From: Mariannaea sp. PMI_226
Lineage: Eukaryota; Ascomycota; Sordariomycetes; Hypocreales; Nectriaceae
DNA: 64,000 bases
Assembly: GCA_024336345.1 (NCBI GenBank)
Contig: JANFOG010000013.1
Span: 1,054,001 to 1,118,000, forward strand
Direction of reading: 5' to 3'
The position numbers and the translations under genes were made by a program. The notes below the pieces were generated by a model. It saw nothing but the letters and a program-made list of their open reading frames with translations, had not been told where the DNA came from and did not search any database. Shown piece after piece: positions 60,532 through 64,000 of this stretch. The first letter of the stretch is position 1, and each line of letters begins with the position of its first letter.

Positions 60532-61809
60532 ATGGGCACTTCGGAAGTAATTACGGCCACACTACTTGGGCAGCAGAGCGCTTTTCGCGTCAACGAATCA
60601 GCCCCGAATCGAGCTCTCGGCAACATACACGATGAGCTACAGAAACTATCTCATGAATTCCTTGATTACCGGGCTGCTGAATCAATTATGAAGGTAGCTA
60701 CAAGGCCAGCTACAGTTGACGGATACTTCCCTCACCGCACTACTGGCGAAAAGCTTTCGTATGTCTACGAGCCACCTGAGTGGTGGACTTCAGGCTTCTT
60801 CCCAGGAAGCATCTGGAGACTCTATGAGCGATCCTTGAAGAGAAACCTGTCTATTCCTTCACAAGATATTCTGCAAGCGGCTTTGGAGTGGCAGAAGAAG
60901 CTAGAGTCACAGCAATACAACACCACAACTCACGACCTTGGCTTTATGATCATGCCCGCTTTCTATAGCCACTACAAGTTACTGGGTAGTGCCACCAGCC
61001 GCGAAATTGTTATCAACGCCGCTAAATCATTATCCTCTCGTTGGAACGAAACAGTGGGATGCCTTCGCTCGTGGGACGAATGCTACACCAAGAGATTCAG
61101 GTTCAACGATCCCGACACAGACTTTCTCGTGATCGCCGATAACATGATGAACCTCGATCTCCTCTACGTCGGCTCTGAACTTACTGGTGACTCGGAGTTC
61201 GCTCGTCGCGCTACATTACACGCAACGACGTCTCTCAAGCATCTTGTTCGCCCAGATAATTCAACCTACCATCTGGTCAATTATAATCCGCAAACAGGCG
61301 CTGTCAAGGGACAGTATACAGTGCAGGGATATGCTGATGATAGTTGCTGGTCGCGAGGACAAGCCTGGGCGCTCTATGGGTACGCAACTGCGTACAGGTT
61401 CACGAAGAACAAATTGTTCCTCGACGCGTCGATACGCCTATCAAAATATTTTTGCAGTCGTGTAAACGAGAACCTCGGCGACAAAGACAACGAGGGTGCT
61501 GTCTTCTGGGATTTTGACGCACCTCGACCTCCAGCACTCCTCGATACTTCAGCAGCTATGATTGCATGCTCTGGAATGCTGCTTCTTTATAAGTTGACAG
61601 GCCAGGCACAGTTTCTACCAACAGTAACAAAGATTATGTCCCATGTTATCGAGAAGGCGAGAGCACCGTCGACGGCAGATACGATTCTGGCGCATGCGAC
61701 CGTGAATAACAACCGTCATGCGGAAAACCCAGTGCGGGATACTGGGTTGGTGTATGCGGATTACTACTTCTTGGAGGTTGGCAATAGACTTATAGATATG
61801 GGTTTTTGA
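60532..61809 (+). CDS. GH88 unsaturated glucuronyl hydrolase
   Basis: Removes the unsaturated uronic acid left at the non-reducing end of oligosaccharides by polysaccharide lyases, by hydrating its vinyl-ether bond. Single exon, 425 residues from ATG 60532; the upstream frame extension has no conservation. The (alpha/alpha)6 barrel is marked by YEPPEWWTSGFFPGSIWRLYE, THDLGFM with D135, and ADNMMNLDLLY with D203, matching the two catalytic aspartates of the family, then YADDSCWSRGQAWALYGYA. No signal peptide, so intracellular, as usual for fungal and bacterial members acting on imported oligomers. The porter next door would supply substrate. Polymer of origin (rhamnogalacturonan, glucuronan or other) not decided. 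Confidence 0.93.
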   Translation: MGTSEVITATLLGQQSAFRVNESAPNRALGNIHDELQKLSHEFLDYRAAESIMKVATRPATVDGYFPHRTTGEKLSYVYEPPEWWTSGFFPGSIWRLYERSLKRNLSIPSQDILQAALEWQKKLESQQYNTTTHDLGFMIMPAFYSHYKLLGSATSREIVINAAKSLSSRWNETVGCLRSWDECYTKRFRFNDPDTDFLVIADNMMNLDLLYVGSELTGDSEFARRATLHATTSLKHLVRPDNSTYHLVNYNPQTGAVKGQYTVQGYADDSCWSRGQAWALYGYATAYRFTKNKLFLDASIRLSKYFCSRVNENLGDKDNEGAVFWDFDAPRPPALLDTSAAMIACSGMLLLYKLTGQAQFLPTVTKIMSHVIEKARAPSTADTILAHATVNNNRHAENPVRDTGLVYADYYFLEVGNRLIDMGF

Positions 61810-63182
61810 TAATAACCGGGAGCCTTCAACAGCCAATAGAATCTACTTATTGTCGTGTAAGTATCTTCGTTATAAATGCGGTCAATAAGAGTAAGCCATA
61901 GATATATCATGTCCCGATTAAAATGCTCCTTTACTGAAATAAAAAAGGGTAATAATTTTCAGCCAACTTTACCTACTAGTAGACTACTACTTCTAGGAAG
62001 GGCTGCTATTAATCCAATAGTGTGCCGTCCTTGAGGTAATAAACTACTGTAGCGTAAAATACTAAAACCAAAAGGCTACCTATAATAGTGTTAGACGAGC
62101 TATAGTTATAGCGTTATTATTTCTTCTAGGCTCCCTATTTCGTAGTGCTTCGTGCTTGCGCCCCGCGCTAGGTTCTCTATGTAGTCTGTAGTCTTCAACA
62201 GACTCAATGCCTTACCCCAGACCACACTTGGGCACGAGAAGGAGATGCAAGAGATCAAAAGGCAACAGGCAATGAAGCCTATATTTATACTTTCTGAACT
62301 TATACTGCATTTTCCTCTTGTCGACATATCGCCATAATAATATCCTACGGATTAAAACTTGATTTTCCCAATTAGAAACATCTCAAGTCCTCTTCCCGCG
62401 CAGTCAGTATCAAGCAGCCCAATTCCGGCCAGTAAACTGATAATCTTTACAGTAATGGGTAATTACTGACTGAGGCATGAGCATAGGGTTCAGTGGTATA
62501 ATACAGTCAACTTTGAATTAGGTGACCTTTAGAACTAGACACATGGAATCCAGAGCCGTGATAATCAATTAGGAATTAAGAGACCATGGGCTCAAATTTG
62601 CCACAGGAGCGATTGAAAAATACTATGGTAACGAGGGTGCACCTCCTCAAGTTACCCTAATGCCCTGGTACTGTACTAGACTTTAGCCAAGTTATCTAAA
62701 AATGTCGAAGATCGGCAGAACACCCTCATTTGATAACATTGCAGTAGGACTCAATATGGCAAGTGGGTCTTTTCCCTTTCTGTCCAAGGGCACAGTCTCT
62801 GCCTACGAAACAAAGGATTTAATTTAATAAGGTGCTGGATTCAAGAATAAATACTGAACCACAACAATCTCAATACTTAGAATCCTCAATGGCACGAGTC
62901 TAATTTGCAGTGATGAGACGAGCAGTTGCTCGCTCGATATTCGCAGTGGTGTGGTCAAACTTTGCAACTTAGCAGCGCTCCTCTCTGCTCTTGAGTAATC
63001 ACCACAGCTACTCGAGGTTATATACGCGTGTTAATTATGATTTAGGTCCCCAGTTGAGCTACTTGGCAGCAGTAGTGAAACTTTCTTTCAACTTTCGCTT
63101 CGCAACAAAGACCAGCCTGAACATCAAAACAGTGATTGAAACACATTTTGAGATCGCTGGCCCACTCTTATTGCCGATAAAC
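61810..63182. other. Gene-poor AT-rich spacer
   Basis: 1.4 kb. Region 61960-62110 is very AT-rich and TpA-rich with small palindromes (e.g. near 61976), perhaps remains of a mutated repeat. A 73-codon minus frame at 62327-62106 has no motif and is not called. Confidence 0.5.
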
Positions 63183-63745
63183 ATGCCAAGGAAGGATGAC
63201 AACTGGCAAGTTGTGACTGAGCCCGTGGAGAGGAGACGAATACAGAATCGCATGGCTCAACGCAGGTTTAGTAAGCGATCGTTGTATCCCAGCCAGTTCT
63301 CACAACTGACAATAATTCGGCAGGGCAGAAAGCTAAGGAGACAGCCAAGAGAACCGGAATAGATATGGTAAACTATCGGAATGCGCAGAACAGTTATCGG
63401 ATACATGGCGGTGTCGAGATTCCCGATGAAGCAGAGGTCTCTGGGCTCCCATGGGGCAGCATAAGTATTCGACACATCATACAAAAGGGTATCGAAGCAG
63501 AGAGGCAAGGGCAACAAAGTTTGTGGGCGCCAATTCCGGAGCTTTATTACGACTGGAAATTATTGAAAATACTCACTGAATCGACAAATCCAGGACACGA
63601 TATCACAACTCCATTGAGTATTGCGCCAGACATGTTAACGCTGCACAACCTAAACCAGTTACGAGATGCTGCACATTCTAAGCCTGAAGAAACCATTTGC
63701 ACTCCATCTCGAGAATCTGCATCGGGTAACGCATGTAGCATCTAA
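63183..63745 (+). CDS. Small bZIP-type basic-region protein
   Basis: 169 residues from exons 63183-63270 and 63324-63745; the 53-base intron (GTAAGC...CGGCAG) joins RRRIQNRMAQRRF to RQKAKETAKR in frame. That block is the basic DNA-contact region of fungal bZIP factors (N-x-x-A-Q-x-x-F-R pattern: NRMAQRRFR). It lies at the very N-terminus, preceded only by MPRKDDNWQVVTEPVE, as in the many small mould bZIP proteins starting W-x-x-x-x-(D/E)P-x-ERRR. After it there is no clear heptad leucine zipper; the tail has IPELYYDWKLLKILTE and NLNQLRDAAHS. Either the zipper is degenerate or the protein acts differently. Upstream in-frame codons lack a better start. Confidence 0.8.
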
Positions 63746-64000
63746 TCACTCAAAAATGGACCTAGCAAACCATACAAAAACGCCGCAATACAAATCTAAG
63801 GGAGAACGGTTATGACATTGAAGAGTATGATGTATGTAAATTCAAAATTATGAGGTACACTATGTTGAGCACGGAATTTTAGTCGCAATGCCAAAAAGAC
63901 AGAAATTTGTCTACTCGTTCGAAACATTTACTCTCAGCTCGGTTACTTGCTCAATTAGTAGTGCCTACCCTATTCCCCCAAGCGTAACCTTCTCATGTTC
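63746..64000. other. Right edge, downstream of the bZIP gene
   Basis: 255 bases, no feature seen. Confidence 0.5.

Overview
The window looks like an accessory region of a filamentous ascomycete (Pezizomycotina, probably a Eurotiomycete-like mould). Genes are monocistronic, on both strands, and cut by many short introns (about 48-105 bases) with GTRNGY donors and TAG/CAG acceptors. The families are typical of moulds: Zn(II)2Cys6 and bZIP regulators, sugar and drug transporters of the major facilitator superfamily (MFS), secreted glycoside hydrolases, GH18 chitinase, nitrilase, necrosis-inducing (NLP) protein, tandem ABM protein and F-box/LRR-like proteins. I saw no housekeeping gene, tRNA gene, rRNA gene or CRISPR array.

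Layout. 0-5 kb: the 3' end of an amino-acid permease, a decayed F-box/LRR-like locus and a two-domain ABM protein. 5.6-12.8 kb: a carbohydrate block with an MFS sugar porter divergent from a GH43 glycosidase, and a secreted BNR beta-propeller (GH93-like) tail-to-tail with the GH43 gene. 13-19.7 kb: mostly gene-poor, with an AT-rich decayed block and a 4 x 22-bp minisatellite around one Gal80-like oxidoreductase. 19.7-27 kb: secreted GH16 glucanase, a three-exon nitrilase and a five-part (four-exon) GH18 chitinase. 29.7-36.8 kb: a TDT/SSU1-type efflux pump, a heavily split Zn2Cys6 regulator and a drug-type MFS pump. 38.3-49.8 kb: NLP protein, F-box/LRR-like protein, secreted HExxH metalloprotease and a 909-residue mucin-like secreted protein. 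51.6-61.8 kb: a secreted endonuclease/exonuclease/phosphatase-fold protein, then a likely catabolic cluster: Zn2Cys6 regulator, MFS sugar porter, aldehyde dehydrogenase and GH88 unsaturated glucuronyl hydrolase. The right edge holds a small bZIP-type protein.

How the genes may work together (inference): the GH43 + GH93-like + sugar porter group fits hemicellulose/arabinan use. The regulator + porter + aldehyde dehydrogenase + GH88 group fits uptake and oxidation of uronate-containing oligosaccharides, with CGG-spaced inverted repeats in two of its promoters. The secreted NLP, protease, chitinase and mucin-like proteins fit interaction with plants or other fungi. Exon boundaries below were placed by eye from splice consensus, reading phase and family conservation; total lengths were checked for frame.
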